From positions 1 to 64,000 of the forward strand of contig NZ_JAHKSN010000016.1 in NCBI RefSeq assembly GCF_018863415.1: 64,000 nt of DNA, written 5' to 3'. Source of the stretch: Deinococcus aestuarii. Lineage in GTDB: Bacteria; Deinococcota; Deinococci; Deinococcales; Deinococcaceae. Positions 1 to 20,092 of the stretch are shown here, piece by piece (the first letter of the stretch is position 1; every line of letters begins with the position of its first letter). The notes under the pieces are model-generated. The model did no database searches and was not told the origin of the DNA. It worked only from the letters and a program-made list of their open reading frames with translations. Both the position numbers and the translations under genes were made by a program.

Positions 1-117
1 GGACGAGATTTAGAACGCTTGTCCTCTACTCTGATCGGCTTTCACTTTGTTGCCGCTTGCGTTCTGATGCTGGCGAAAATCAAGCCATTTTTTGGATAGG
101 GCTTTGCCCAGCCTCTA

Positions 118-1926
<1,809 letters not shown>

Positions 1927-2222
1927 ATTTGTCGTCGTCCTCGGGGGGGGCATACTCCCGGCTGAGTTCCGTATGACGGGCGTTGCGGACGGCGACCAGT
2001 TGATAGCCGTCGAGGCTGACGACGCGGCGGGTGGCGTCGCCGTGGGTACGGATCACGAAGCCCTGCTCGTTCCCCGCGCGGTAGACCTGGGTGCAGCGGC
2101 CCCGGCGCGTGTGCTGCACGGCCTTGTCCCACAGCAGGTCACGCACGAGGGCCGAGGCGTTGCCGACGTACACGCCCGGCTGCACCTCGATCAGCCAGCG
2201 GGCAAGTTCGCCGCGCAGGCTC

Positions 2223-3181
<959 letters not shown>

Positions 3182-3185
<4 letters not shown>

Positions 3186-3825
3186 GGGGCACCTCCGGCA
3201 GGCGCGAGGCTCAGCAGGCCGCAGCCGAGCGCCTTGGCGTGGCCCAGGCCGCCCCGCACGGCCGCGAGGAGCGCCGCGCCGTCGCTCACTTCGATCAACC
3301 CGCCAAAGGTGACGGTGTGGAGGGTGAGGGTCTGGGCGCCCTTGCGGGTGCGGACGGTGCCGCTGTGGGCGATATCGGCGGCGAGCAGGTCAAAGCCGTG
3401 CTGGCCGCCCTGCCGCTCCAGCCAGAGAAGCTGCTCGTGCGGCCCGCGCAGGGCGTGGCGGCGGCTGCGGCCCCGCTCGTCGAGCCTGCGTACCGTCACG
3501 TTCGCCCGCAGCCGGAAGCGCAGGGCACGGCCGGGGGTCAGCGCTCCTGTCAGGTCCACCGCCTTGACCTCCCGGCCCCGCAGCGAGCCGGGATGCCGGG
3601 CGTTCAGGGCCTCCCAGTCGGGCACGGTCAGGCTCTGCACCAGCAGGGTGGCCCGGTCCTCCCGGCGCCACAGCAGCCGCTCGCCGTCCGGCAGGGGCGC
3701 CCCCTCCACCCCTGCCCCCGGAAAGGCCCAGCGCAGGGTCTGGTGCAGGGCGTAGGGGCTGGCGAGGTCGCGGGCCGTACGGGGGTCGCGGTCGTCGAAG
3801 GTCAGGCGGGAGAGGTGCAGCGGCG

Positions 3826-3829
<4 letters not shown>
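3182..3829 (-). CDS. cas6e: Cas6e (CasE) pre-crRNA endoribonuclease
   Basis: The product (215 aa) cuts the CRISPR transcript at the base of each repeat hairpin and stays bound to the 3' handle in Cascade. Two ferredoxin-like folds are expected. Tyr26 and His29 (SPYALHQ) correspond to the catalytic histidine area of the family, and the glycine-rich loop [12 protein letters not shown] lies near residue 195. Both arrays in this window have repeats with an identical 6-bp stem, so this single enzyme may serve both. It overlaps cas5e upstream and cas1 downstream by 4 bases each. Confidence 0.95.
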
Positions 3830-4524
<695 letters not shown>

Positions 4525-4526
4525 CG

Positions 4527-8030
<3,504 letters not shown>

Positions 8031-8192
8031 CGGTTCACCTCCAGCCTTATTGTCGGGATGGGGCGTCGCTGGACTGTCACAGGTGGTCTTGCCGTCCGCA
8101 CACAGGCACAAAAGTTGAGCCTGCCTCCCTCATGGCTGCCGGGACGCGACTGTGCGACCGATTTTGTCGCTTCCTCCCGGTACGCTCCCCAC
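8031..8192. promoter_or_regulatory. Divergent promoter region between casA and cas3
   Basis: The 162-base gap separates the two divergent CRISPR effector units, so both promoters must lie here. TACGCT at 8181-8186, six bases before the cas3 ATG, looks like a -10 element of a leaderless transcript. An inverted repeat GCGAC-N7-GTCGC at 8154-8170 overlaps the expected -35 area and could bind a regulator, such as the WYL protein encoded beside cas3. The regulator assignment is a guess. Confidence 0.45.
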
Positions 8193-11035
<2,843 letters not shown>

Positions 11036-11051
<16 letters not shown>

Positions 11052-12103
11052 GGTTCCGGGGACACGGGGGCCTCACCCGCCGCCCCGAATTCCGGCTCGT
11101 GCCGCCGCAGCGCCGCGCGCAGTTCGCCGAGCCAGTGCCGCCGCACGAACGCCGGGCCCAGCACGTCCACCCTCGGTCCCCAGGAGAGAATCCAGGGGAT
11201 GAGTTCGCGGGGCAGGCCGGTGTGGTCGGTCCCGGCGCGGATGTCGAGTTCGACGCTGCCGTCGGCGTAGATCAAAGGTTCGCTGGCGTTGGGATAGCCG
11301 CCCTCCAGCACGCGGTAGGCGGCGTCGGGCGTGAAGCGCAGCCGCACGGTGATCGGGTTCTGGCCGCCGATCACGCCCCAGGCGTCGGTGAGGTAGTCGC
11401 GGGGGTTGAAGTCCTCGGGGATGGTGTAGGTATCGCTCAGCGTGGCGGGATTGAGCATCCGCCCGAGCTTGAAGGTGCGGACCTCGCCCCGGCGGCGCCG
11501 CTCCAGCCCGATCACGTAGGGGGCGAGGTTCGCGCGGCTGACCTCCACGAAATACACGCACAGCTCGTTGCCGCGTTCGAGTTCGCCGTTCGGGCGCTTG
11601 TAGTCGAAGCGCAGGACCTGATGGCGCTCCCAGGCGAGGGCGACCCGCTCCAGGGTGCCGTCGTCGCTGCGCCGGGCGGTGTTGACGACCACCGACTCGT
11701 TGAGCACCCGCCGGGTCGCCTCGGGCAGGCTATGGGCGATCTTGTGCAGGGCGCTGATATAGCGGCTGTGGTGGGCGGGCGCGTGGTGGTAGAGCAGCCG
11801 CACGGCGGCGTGGACGGTCAGCACCTCCACCGGATCGAGCGGCTCGCGGCGGTGGGGGATGTGGTACCTCCCGCCCCGTTTCTCCACCCCCCGGCTCATC
11901 TGTTCGAGGTCGCTCAGGGCCCGCTGGACCGTGCGGATGGGCTCGCGGAGCAGGTCGGCGAGTTCGCGGCTGGTCAGGGGCCGGGACCGCAACTCGTCCT
12001 CGATCAGCCGCAGGCGCTGAGCCTTGCGCCAGGTGCTGCGTCTCTGGGTGTCGGTGGACGGCGGCTCGTGCCGTTCCGGGTCCTGGGGTAGGGGTTCGCC
12101 CAC
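11036..12103 (-). CDS. WYL-domain transcriptional regulator beside cas3
   Basis: The product (355 aa) has an N-terminal helix-turn-helix at about residues 28-70 ([20 protein letters not shown]) and a WYL domain at about 160-240 (FDYKRP then [19 protein letters not shown]), followed by the C-terminal WCX extension. Such proteins bind DNA, and the WYL fold senses nucleic acid or nucleotide ligands. They are often encoded beside CRISPR-Cas loci, and some repress them. Here it converges on cas3 with a 16-base overlap, so it is a good candidate regulator of this locus, though its targets are not shown by the sequence. Confidence 0.88.
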
Positions 12104-12188
12104 GGTGGTCCTCCACCCGTGAGGATGCGCGTGGCGTGTCGCGCCATCGTCGCGCCGGGGTCTATTCCGGCTCGCGGCTGCGAGAATC

Positions 12189-13892
12189 TCAGTCCCTCTG
12201 ACGCAACTCCCCCTCCCGGTCGAGGACCCAGGGGAGGGTGACGCCGCTCAGAAAGGCCTCGACGGGCTGGCCGGAGTCGAGGGCCGACCGCACGTCGTAG
12301 TCCCAGTCGGCCCCCGGGTCGAGGAAGTACGCGCCCGAGCGGGCCTGCACGCTGGCCTCCCAGCCCAGGGCGCGGCGCAACTCGCCCGCGATGCGCGAGA
12401 CCGCCTGCCTGCCGTGCCGCTCGCGGCGGTCCTCCCGGTCGGAGACGGCGAGGGCGAGTTCCCCGGTGCCCGCCCGCCCCTCCGCCTCCAGCAGCGCGAC
12501 GAGCAGCACGCCCGCCCGCGAGGTCGGCCCGACCGGCACCGGGCGCCCGTTCACCCGCACGTCGAGGGGACCCAGGGCACGCACCGTGACGCGGGTGCGC
12601 CCCGCGCGCGGCAGGGGAGCCGGGCGATCCGGGCCGGGGAGGAGGGCGAACAGCTCGGGAAAGGCGTGCGCCTCCTCGCGGGCCCAGAGGGTCCGGGGGT
12701 CGAGGCCGCCCAGGTGTGCGAGCGCCCCGGCGGGGTCGCCCCCCTGCCGGGCGAGTTCGGCGCGCACGACCCTCCCCCGGTCGGCGTCCTCGCCCGTGAG
12801 GGGACCCGTCCGGCCCAGGGCGTCCCGCGCGGCGGCGGGGTCTCTCAGCGCGGCGTAGGCAGCGGCCACGTCCACGAAGACCCACGAGCGGCCCGTCCGG
12901 CGGTCGCCGGGGGTGGCGAGTGTGGCGCGGGTCAGCCACTCCAGGGCGCTGCGGGCCCGGCCCGCGAGGCGCAGGGTGTGGCCCAGACCGCGCCACGCCT
13001 GCTGGCGGTCGTCGTCCTCGGCCTCCAGGTCCAGGGCGGCGCGGTAGGCCGAGGCGGCGCGGTCCCACTCGCCCAGGGCGCGGCGCACGGCCCCCTCCCC
13101 GCACAGGGCGCGGGCGCGAAAGGCCGCCGCCGCGCGACCGACCCGGCGCACCCGCCCGAAGTAGGCCTCGGCCTCCTCGAAGCGGCCCGCGCGCAGGCAC
13201 ACCAGCCCCAGGTTGTGCAGGGCGAGCGCGTGGTAATAGGGGTCGTGCTCGACAGAGGGCAGCGCCTGGGTGTAGGCGCGCAGGGCGCCCTGCACGTCCC
13301 CGCGCCCGCTGAGGGTCGCGCCCTCCTCCAGCCACACCAGGGCCAGCGCCCGGCCGGAGGCATGGAGGCGCGCCCGCGCGTACGCCTCCCGCCAGCCCTC
13401 CCGTCCCAGCGCGGCCAGCGAGCGCGCCCGCACCCGCCAGCCCAGGGTGTCCTCGAAGCGGGTGAGCCCCCCGGTCTCCGGCCCGGCGTCAGGGTGGGTG
13501 TCCAGCGATTCGCTTAGGCTGGGGGCCAGCCCCTCCAGCGCCTCTCCGAACCGCTCCTGCTGCGAGAGCGCCCAGGCCGCGTAGACGTTCAGGAAGGGGG
13601 CACCCAGCCCGGCCTGCCTGGCGGCGGTCACGGCGCCCAGCGTGTCCCCGGAGCGCCGCAGCCCCGTCAGCAGCCGCAGGTGGAGGCGCACGCCCGGCCC
13701 GCCGCCCCGCGTCTCCGGGGGCAGGAGGGTGAGGAGGTCCAGCAGCCGCGCGAAGCGGTCCAGACCCGGCGCCCCCTCGGCGGCGAGCCACAGGGTCCGC
13801 AGGGCGAGGTCCGCCCGGCCCTCCTCCACCAGGGCCGGGACGGACAGGGCAAGTTCCTCGTCGGACACGAACGCGGCGGGCGGGCGCGGCAC
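12189..13892 (-). CDS. TPR-repeat regulator with C-terminal winged helix
   Basis: The product (567 aa) has helical TPR-like repeats over about residues 30-400 (for example ALHNLGLVCLRAGRFEEAEA and WRGLGHTLRLAGRARSALEW). A C-terminal domain near 425-520 opens with RVTVRALGPLDVRVNGRPVP, the signature of the OmpR/BTAD-type DNA-binding domain found in SARP-like regulators. The order is inverted relative to classic SARPs, where DNA binding is N-terminal. It lies 32 bases behind a gene for a small secreted-type peptide on the same strand, so the two are probably co-transcribed. TPR domains of this kind often bind peptides. The target genes are unknown. Confidence 0.8.
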   Translation of the reverse strand: MPRPPAAFVSDEELALSVPALVEEGRADLALRTLWLAAEGAPGLDRFARLLDLLTLLPPETRGGGPGVRLHLRLLTGLRRSGDTLGAVTAARQAGLGAPFLNVYAAWALSQQERFGEALEGLAPSLSESLDTHPDAGPETGGLTRFEDTLGWRVRARSLAALGREGWREAYARARLHASGRALALVWLEEGATLSGRGDVQGALRAYTQALPSVEHDPYYHALALHNLGLVCLRAGRFEEAEAYFGRVRRVGRAAAAFRARALCGEGAVRRALGEWDRAASAYRAALDLEAEDDDRQQAWRGLGHTLRLAGRARSALEWLTRATLATPGDRRTGRSWVFVDVAAAYAALRDPAAARDALGRTGPLTGEDADRGRVVRAELARQGGDPAGALAHLGGLDPRTLWAREEAHAFPELFALLPGPDRPAPLPRAGRTRVTVRALGPLDVRVNGRPVPVGPTSRAGVLLVALLEAEGRAGTGELALAVSDREDRRERHGRQAVSRIAGELRRALGWEASVQARSGAYFLDPGADWDYDVRSALDSGQPVEAFLSGVTLPWVLDREGELRQRD

Positions 13893-13924
13893 CCGCTCAA
13901 TCTACCGGGCGCCTCCGGAAAGGG

Positions 13925-14101
13925 TCAGCCGCCCATGCCCCCCTTGTCGTTGTCCCCGGCGAGGAGGGGAGCGGCGGAAGTGGGCGCGGCGACCTGCGGG
14001 GCAGCGCTGCGGGCAAGCGGAACGCCGAGCAGCGCGGCGGCCAGCAGCGTCAGGGCGAGGGCGGGGGCGGGGCGGGCGGTCGTGCGGGCGCGGTGGGTCA
14101 T
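13925..14101 (-). CDS. Small secreted-type peptide, 58 aa
   Basis: Reading the minus strand gives MTHRARTTARPAPALALTLL at the N-terminus and GDNDKGGMGG at the end. A basic start, a hydrophobic Leu/Ala core at residues 14-30 and a small-residue AxSA-like region suggest a signal peptide, leaving a mature part of about 25 residues. GGGAG precedes the ATG at suitable spacing. The gene is followed after 32 bases by the TPR regulator on the same strand. The family is not recognised; a peptide signal for that regulator is a hypothesis only. Confidence 0.6.
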   Translation of the reverse strand: MTHRARTTARPAPALALTLLAAALLGVPLARSAAPQVAAPTSAAPLLAGDNDKGGMGG

Positions 14102-14360
14102 GGTCGGTCTCCCTCGGGCGGGGCCCGGGAACGGGACATGACGGCCCGGCGGCGCTCGCCTGTGCGGCGGCGTCTGCGGGAGGGGTCAGGTCCGGGCGGC
14201 GCGCTCGCCCGCAGGGGTACGGGGGCGCTCGGCGCTGTCTGCATCGCGTTTTCTCTGCGACACGTTCAGCGTGCCCGGGGGGAACGTCAAATTCGGACGC
14301 CCGGTTCAGCGCCCCTCGTCGTTCCCGCCTTCGCCTCCGGGCCGCCCGCTCCCGTGGGCC
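14102..14360. other. Intergenic region before the relic cas3
   Basis: No convincing gene is seen. The stretch must hold the promoter of the minus-strand small peptide gene and whatever remains of the region upstream of the relic cas3. It is slightly less uniform in composition around 14240-14300, but no clear promoter boxes stand out. Confidence 0.4.
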
Positions 14361-14846
14361 ATGCCCGCCGCCCTCCCGGCCCTGGGACCCGCCGCCCGCC
14401 ACCTCTGGGCCAAGAGCGACCGTGGCTCCCGAGCGGGCCGGTGGCTCCCCGTCCCCCACCCTCTCCTCGACGTGGCCGCGAGCCCGCCCGCACGAACAAC
14501 CTCCTCGCCGAGGACCTGGGCGTGAGCGCCGAGATCGGCGAGGCCAGCCCCGTCTTCCAGCAGCCCTGGGAGCCGGGGGCGGCGTGCGTCCACACCCACC
14601 TGCGGTGACGACCCCCCAGCCCGCCGTTCCGCATGGGGTCGTCACCCAGGAGCGGCTGGGCTCCCCGCTTCCCCTCACCTACGCCGGGCCCGCTGACCTC
14701 GCCGCGCACGTGCGGGACGCGGTGGGCCGCCACCCCGTGCTGCGCGGCTACCTTCCCTCGTCCCGACTGACGGCGGGGCCACCCCGGGCCGCACCCGCAT
14801 ACGTACCGACAACAAGCTGGGATTGGTGGACGAGCGCGTCGGCTAA
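14361..14846 (+). pseudogene. cas3: Relic of a second cas3 with the core deleted
   Basis: Pieces in different frames match the intact cas3 of this window in order. LGPAARHLWAKSDRGSRAGR then WLPVPHPLLDVAA (from ATG 14361) parallels [12 protein letters not shown] and [14 protein letters not shown]. Further pieces are EIGEASPVFQ (versus LGKASPAFQ), then PHGVVTQ at about 14628-14650, identical to cas3 residues 117-123, and DAVGRHP. The last piece, TRIRTDNKLGLVDERVG with a stop at 14844-14846, parallels the cas3 C-terminus [16 protein letters not shown]. The HD histidines are lost and the whole helicase core is missing. It ends 36 bases before the leader motif of array 2. Confidence 0.8.
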
Positions 14847-14881
14847 GCTGGGTCTGGGCCGCAGCCCGCGCCGCATGACAA

Positions 14882-14950
14882 TGTGAGGTGAGTCAGACCG
14901 TTTTGGCGAGGCTTCGGATGGGAGCGGGTGATTTTGTGGCGGGCGGGAGG
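14882..14950 (+). promoter_or_regulatory. Leader of CRISPR array 2
   Basis: TGTGAGGTGAGTC at 14882-14894 is identical to the motif between cas2 and array 1. A GGGTGAT element lies downstream in both leaders. The leader stands just before the first perfect repeat, at the end opposite the degenerate repeats, so array 2 is read on the plus strand. Confidence 0.75.
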
Positions 14951-16684
14951 GTTTTCCCCACGTGGGTGGGGATGGACCGATCGTGGGCGTACAGACCGGG
15001 CGCGTGACCAGTTTTCCCCACGTGGGTGGGGATGGACCGCAGACCCTCGCCCAGCAGGTCACCGACCACAAGTTTTCCCCACGTGGGTGGGGATGGACCG
15101 CGCACCCTCAGCCTGCTGCTCGCCCTCCTCCTGTTTTCCCCACGTGGGTGGGGATGGACCGGCCGTTAGAGACCTGTGCCCCTTCAATCACAGGTTTTCC
15201 CCACGTGGGTGGGGATGGACCTCGGACTGGGGCTGGACGACCCTCCCCGACGACGTTTTCCCCACGTGGGTGGGGATGGACCGGGCACCGACGGGCACTA
15301 CATCTGGGTGAACGTGTTTTCCCCACGTGGGTGGGGATGGACCGCTCTTCTCGACCGGGCTCACCACGACGAACTCGTTTTCCCCACGTGGGTGGGGATG
15401 GACCGCCCCTGATCGCCGGGCCGGTCGGTCCCGTCCCGTTTTCCCCACGTGGGTGGGGATGGACCGGTTATTCATACTTCCTCCCCGTCCCCACGCTCGT
15501 TTTCCCCACGTGGGTGGGGATGGACCGCGATTCAGTACGGGCTCGCCGCCGTCCTGGGTGTTTTCCCCACGTGGGTGGGGATGGACCGTGAACGCGGGTG
15601 TCGAGGGTGTAGAGGTCGAGGTTTTCCCCACGTGGGTGGGGATGGACCGGTGTGCGCGGTCCCTTCTGCCTTCCCTTTCCAGTTTTCCCCACGTGGGTGG
15701 GGATGGACCAGGTGCACCCTCCTGGCTGACCCCTCTGCTCGTGTTTTCCCCACGTGGGTGGGGATGGACCGGCTCAGGCCCGACCGGGGGCTGACCAGTT
15801 CGAGTTTTCCCCACGTGGGTGGGGATGGACCGAGGTGTCCATCGACCCCGAGGCCACGGTCATCGTTTTCCCCACGTGGGTGGGGATGGACCGCGGCGAT
15901 TGCCCAGATCGACGCGGCCCTGAGAGTTTTCCCCACGTGGGTGGGGATGGACCGCCGCGTGGTGCAGCTCACCAATCTCAACGAGCGTTTTCCCCACGTG
16001 GGTGGGGATGGACCGAGGCGGCGCTGAAGGACGCGGGGTGTGCGCGCGTTTTCCCCACGTGGGTGGGGATGGACCGCCGAGATCGCCGCGCGGTACGGTA
16101 TCTCTCTCGTTTTCCCCACGTGGGTGGGGATGGACCGGTGCGCGTCTATCACACGTTCGGGGACGGTGAGTTTTCCCCACGTGGGTGGGGATGGACCGTG
16201 GCCCACGTTCAAGATCAGGGAGGAACCCGAGTTTTCCCCACGTGGGTGGGGATGGACCGACGCGGTGCAGTTCGGAGACGTACCGCGCCAGGTTTTCCCT
16301 ACGTGGGTGGGGATGAACCGCTGATGTGGAAGTCGCCCGCGCCCGTCGGTGCGTTTTCCCCACGTGGGTGGAATGGACCGGTAATTCGGCGCCGGGTGGT
16401 GGGGGCGAGCGAGTTTTCCCCACGTAGGTGGGGATGGACCGAACGCCGCCGACAACGCGACCTCGCAACAGAAGTTTTCCCCACGTGGGTGGGGATGAAC
16501 CGACCCGGCGCCGCATGACCAGTGCCGGGCCTTCGTTTTCCCCACGTGGGTGGGGATAGACCGGGGAACAAGGAGCGCCAGGTCTACCTCAGGACGTTTT
16601 CCCCACATAGGTGGGGATGGACCGCTCGCCACCCCGAGCTGCACGAGCCGCTCCCGGTTTTCCCCACACGTGAGGAGATGGTCC
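14951..16684 (+). CRISPR. CRISPR array 2, type I-E, 29 repeats plus a remnant
   Basis: Twenty-nine repeats recur about every 61 bases. They begin GTTTTCCCCAC, have a GTGG loop, close with GTGGGG and end ATGGACC. The 6-bp stem is the same as in array 1, but three positions differ (13, 15 and 26). The first 22 or so repeats are essentially identical. From 16292 on they decay: CCCTAC at 16292, a one-base loss at 16353, GTAGG at 16413, GATGAACC at 16474, GATAGACC at 16535, CACATAGG at 16596 and a poor copy at 16657. A still worse remnant sits near 16718-16740. Decay at the far end fits the plus-strand leader. No intact cas gene lies beside it, so Cas proteins would come from the locus at 1.9-11 kb. 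Confidence 0.97.
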
Positions 16685-16744
16685 GAGGGCACACAGGTCT
16701 CCTTGCCGCCGCACCGTGTATTCCCCATTCACGTGGACACACTT

Positions 16745-17007
16745 CAAAACGCCACCCCGTCCCGCACCCCGTGGGACGGCTCATCAGCCCGGAATCAGCG
16801 TGGGGGGCCTACAGTACCTTAACGGAAGAGGAGCGCTTGCCGGACCTTTGGCGGACGCTCTTTCCTGACCCCAAGGCTAGGATGTGAACCGCCCATGACT
16901 CCCGCCGTCTTCTCCCGTCTCGACCTGCCCGAACGTCTCCGGACCCTCCCTCCGCTCAGAGCCGGGCGTGGAGCGTGGTCCCGTCTCCCGCTGCGGGGGT
17001 GGGGGCG
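16745..17007. other. Region between array 2 and the LCP gene
   Basis: No clear gene is seen. The promoter and leader of the LCP gene probably lie here. A short open frame from 16894 (MTPAVFSRLDLPERLRTLPP at its start) ends by overlapping the LCP ATG, but it has no recognisable family or ribosome-binding site and is not called. Confidence 0.35.
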
Positions 17008-18351
17008 ATGAGGCGGCGGTGGCCGTGGGTGGTCCTTTTCCTCGTGGTGCTGGGAGGCGCGGGGGGCTACCTCTACAGCGAGAAGCAGGAGACCGGCGAG
17101 ATCGCCCGGGCCGTGTGGCAGGAGCTGCCCGGGAAGGGCGATCCCGAGGAGGCGCAGGCCGAGCCGCTGTTTCAGGACCTGAAGCCCGAGAACCTGAGCC
17201 CCGGGCAGGCGGAGAGGCCCGCGGTCGCCCCGGCCACGGCGGAGCAGCCCGGGCCGGGCCGGAAGCCGTCCGAGCAGCCCGCCTCTCCCCCACCGTCCAT
17301 CAAGACACCTGCCGAGAGCCCGGTTCAGGCGCCTGAGCGCCCCGCCGAAGCGTCCCCCCCGGCCGAGGAGGTGGTCGCGGCGGCCACGCTCACGTCACGT
17401 CCAGCCGAGGGGTCGCAGGCCACGGGCAGGCCACAGCCCACGCCGACGAAAGCCGCCCAACCGGCACCCGCACCGTCTCCGGGTGCCGCCGCCCCCAGGC
17501 CAGCCACGCCCCCCGCCCAGGCCCCGGTCACGCGGCCAGCCCCCGCGCCGCAGCCGCAGCCCCGGGCCCCGCAGGCGTCCGCGCGCCCGGTGGGGGAAAA
17601 CGACGGCGGCAGCATGAGGCCCAACCCCTACTCGAACAACGTGCACGTGCTTCTGATCGCCAACGACCAGGAAAGAATCGGCGAGGGCCGGGCCGACTCG
17701 ATCATGCTCGTCACACTGAACCCCGACCGGCGGGCCGTGACCCTGCTGAGCATTCCGCGCGACACGCGGGTGAACATTCCGGGGCACGGGCTGGACAAGG
17801 TGAACCACGCCTACCGCTACGGCGGCGCGGCCTTGCTCAACCGCACGCTGCAACGCTTCTTCGGCTTTCCCTTCCAGTACTACGCGGAGATCAGCTACGG
17901 CGGCTTCCGCAACATGATCGATCAGGTAGGCGGGGTGGACGTGAATGTTCCCTTCTCCTTCGACTACGAGGGCTTCCACTTCGGGAAGGGGCCGATGCAC
18001 CTCGACGGCGAGACGGCGCTCGCCTACAGCCGGATGCGCAAGCTCGATCCGCGCGGCGCCTTCGGGCGCGAGGACCGGCACCAGCAGATCGTGCGCGCCC
18101 TGATGGAGAAGCTGGCCGACATTCCGGTGGGCGACACCGTGCGCATGAACGACTTCGCCCGCCAGCTCATCCCGTACGTCCGCACCGACCTGGGCCCGCG
18201 CAAGATCGTGACCCTGCGCCGCGCCCACCCCTACGCCGACCAGCCGCCCGTGAGGCTCGGCGTGCGCGGCCACGGGCAGACCATCGGCGGCCTCTACTAC
18301 TACATCGTGAACGACGCGGAGCGGCGGCGCCTGCACCTCGCCCTGCGGTAG
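17008..18351 (+). CDS. LytR-CpsA-Psr (LCP) family cell-envelope protein
   Basis: The product (447 aa) is a membrane-anchored phosphotransferase-type protein; the family attaches glycopolymers to peptidoglycan. One transmembrane segment ([19 protein letters not shown]) starts near residue 5, followed by a Pro/Ala-rich linker of about 170 residues and the LCP domain from about 215. Family hallmarks are [35 protein letters not shown], a Gly-Gly-Val-Asp motif ([10 protein letters not shown]), and ALAYSRMRK with [13 protein letters not shown] 17008 is preferred over an upstream GTG at 16975, because a G-rich binding site precedes it. The long linker is unusual and probably spans the thick wall. 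Confidence 0.85.
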   Translation: MRRRWPWVVLFLVVLGGAGGYLYSEKQETGEIARAVWQELPGKGDPEEAQAEPLFQDLKPENLSPGQAERPAVAPATAEQPGPGRKPSEQPASPPPSIKTPAESPVQAPERPAEASPPAEEVVAAATLTSRPAEGSQATGRPQPTPTKAAQPAPAPSPGAAAPRPATPPAQAPVTRPAPAPQPQPRAPQASARPVGENDGGSMRPNPYSNNVHVLLIANDQERIGEGRADSIMLVTLNPDRRAVTLLSIPRDTRVNIPGHGLDKVNHAYRYGGAALLNRTLQRFFGFPFQYYAEISYGGFRNMIDQVGGVDVNVPFSFDYEGFHFGKGPMHLDGETALAYSRMRKLDPRGAFGREDRHQQIVRALMEKLADIPVGDTVRMNDFARQLIPYVRTDLGPRKIVTLRRAHPYADQPPVRLGVRGHGQTIGGLYYYIVNDAERRRLHLALR

Positions 18352-18362
18352 GAGGAAACGAG

Positions 18363-18405
18363 GGGCGCCCGGCGGGGTGGGTCTGAACCGCCCCGCCGGG
18401 CGCCC
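18363..18405 (+). terminator. Strong hairpin behind the LCP gene
   Basis: A perfect 15-bp inverted repeat (GGGCGCCCGGCGGGG and its complement) is separated by a 13-base loop. It lies 11 bases after the LCP stop and before glpK. There is no T-run, so it may act as an intrinsic stop only weakly or protect the 3' end. Confidence 0.6.
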
Positions 18406-18505
18406 TCCCGTGTGGCATCGTGGGCGGCGAACCTCAGGACCCCTCCGCCCCAGCCTTGCCGGGTTGACGGACGGGCCCCGTCCCCCTGCCAAGGAGCCTT
18501 CTGCC

Positions 18506-20005
<1,500 letters not shown>

Positions 20006-20092
20006 GGACATCCGGGTCTTCTGAACCGCCGCCCCATGTGGAAGCATCCGCTCAGCCTGCCCGCCCCACCCTCCCCCACCGAAAGGACCCCG

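Noticed and set aside
1..117. Possible gene at the left edge of the window
   Set aside because: Too short, no clear frame or motif; it is just the leader-distal flank of array 1.
14928..16728. Long open frames in the second CRISPR array with FSPRGWGW and HPHPRGEN repeats
   Set aside because: Same artefact of repeat translation; the region is plainly a CRISPR array with decaying distal repeats.
16894..17010. Short open frame ending at the LCP start (ATGA overlap)
   Set aside because: No ribosome-binding site, family or conserved feature; coupling alone is not enough.
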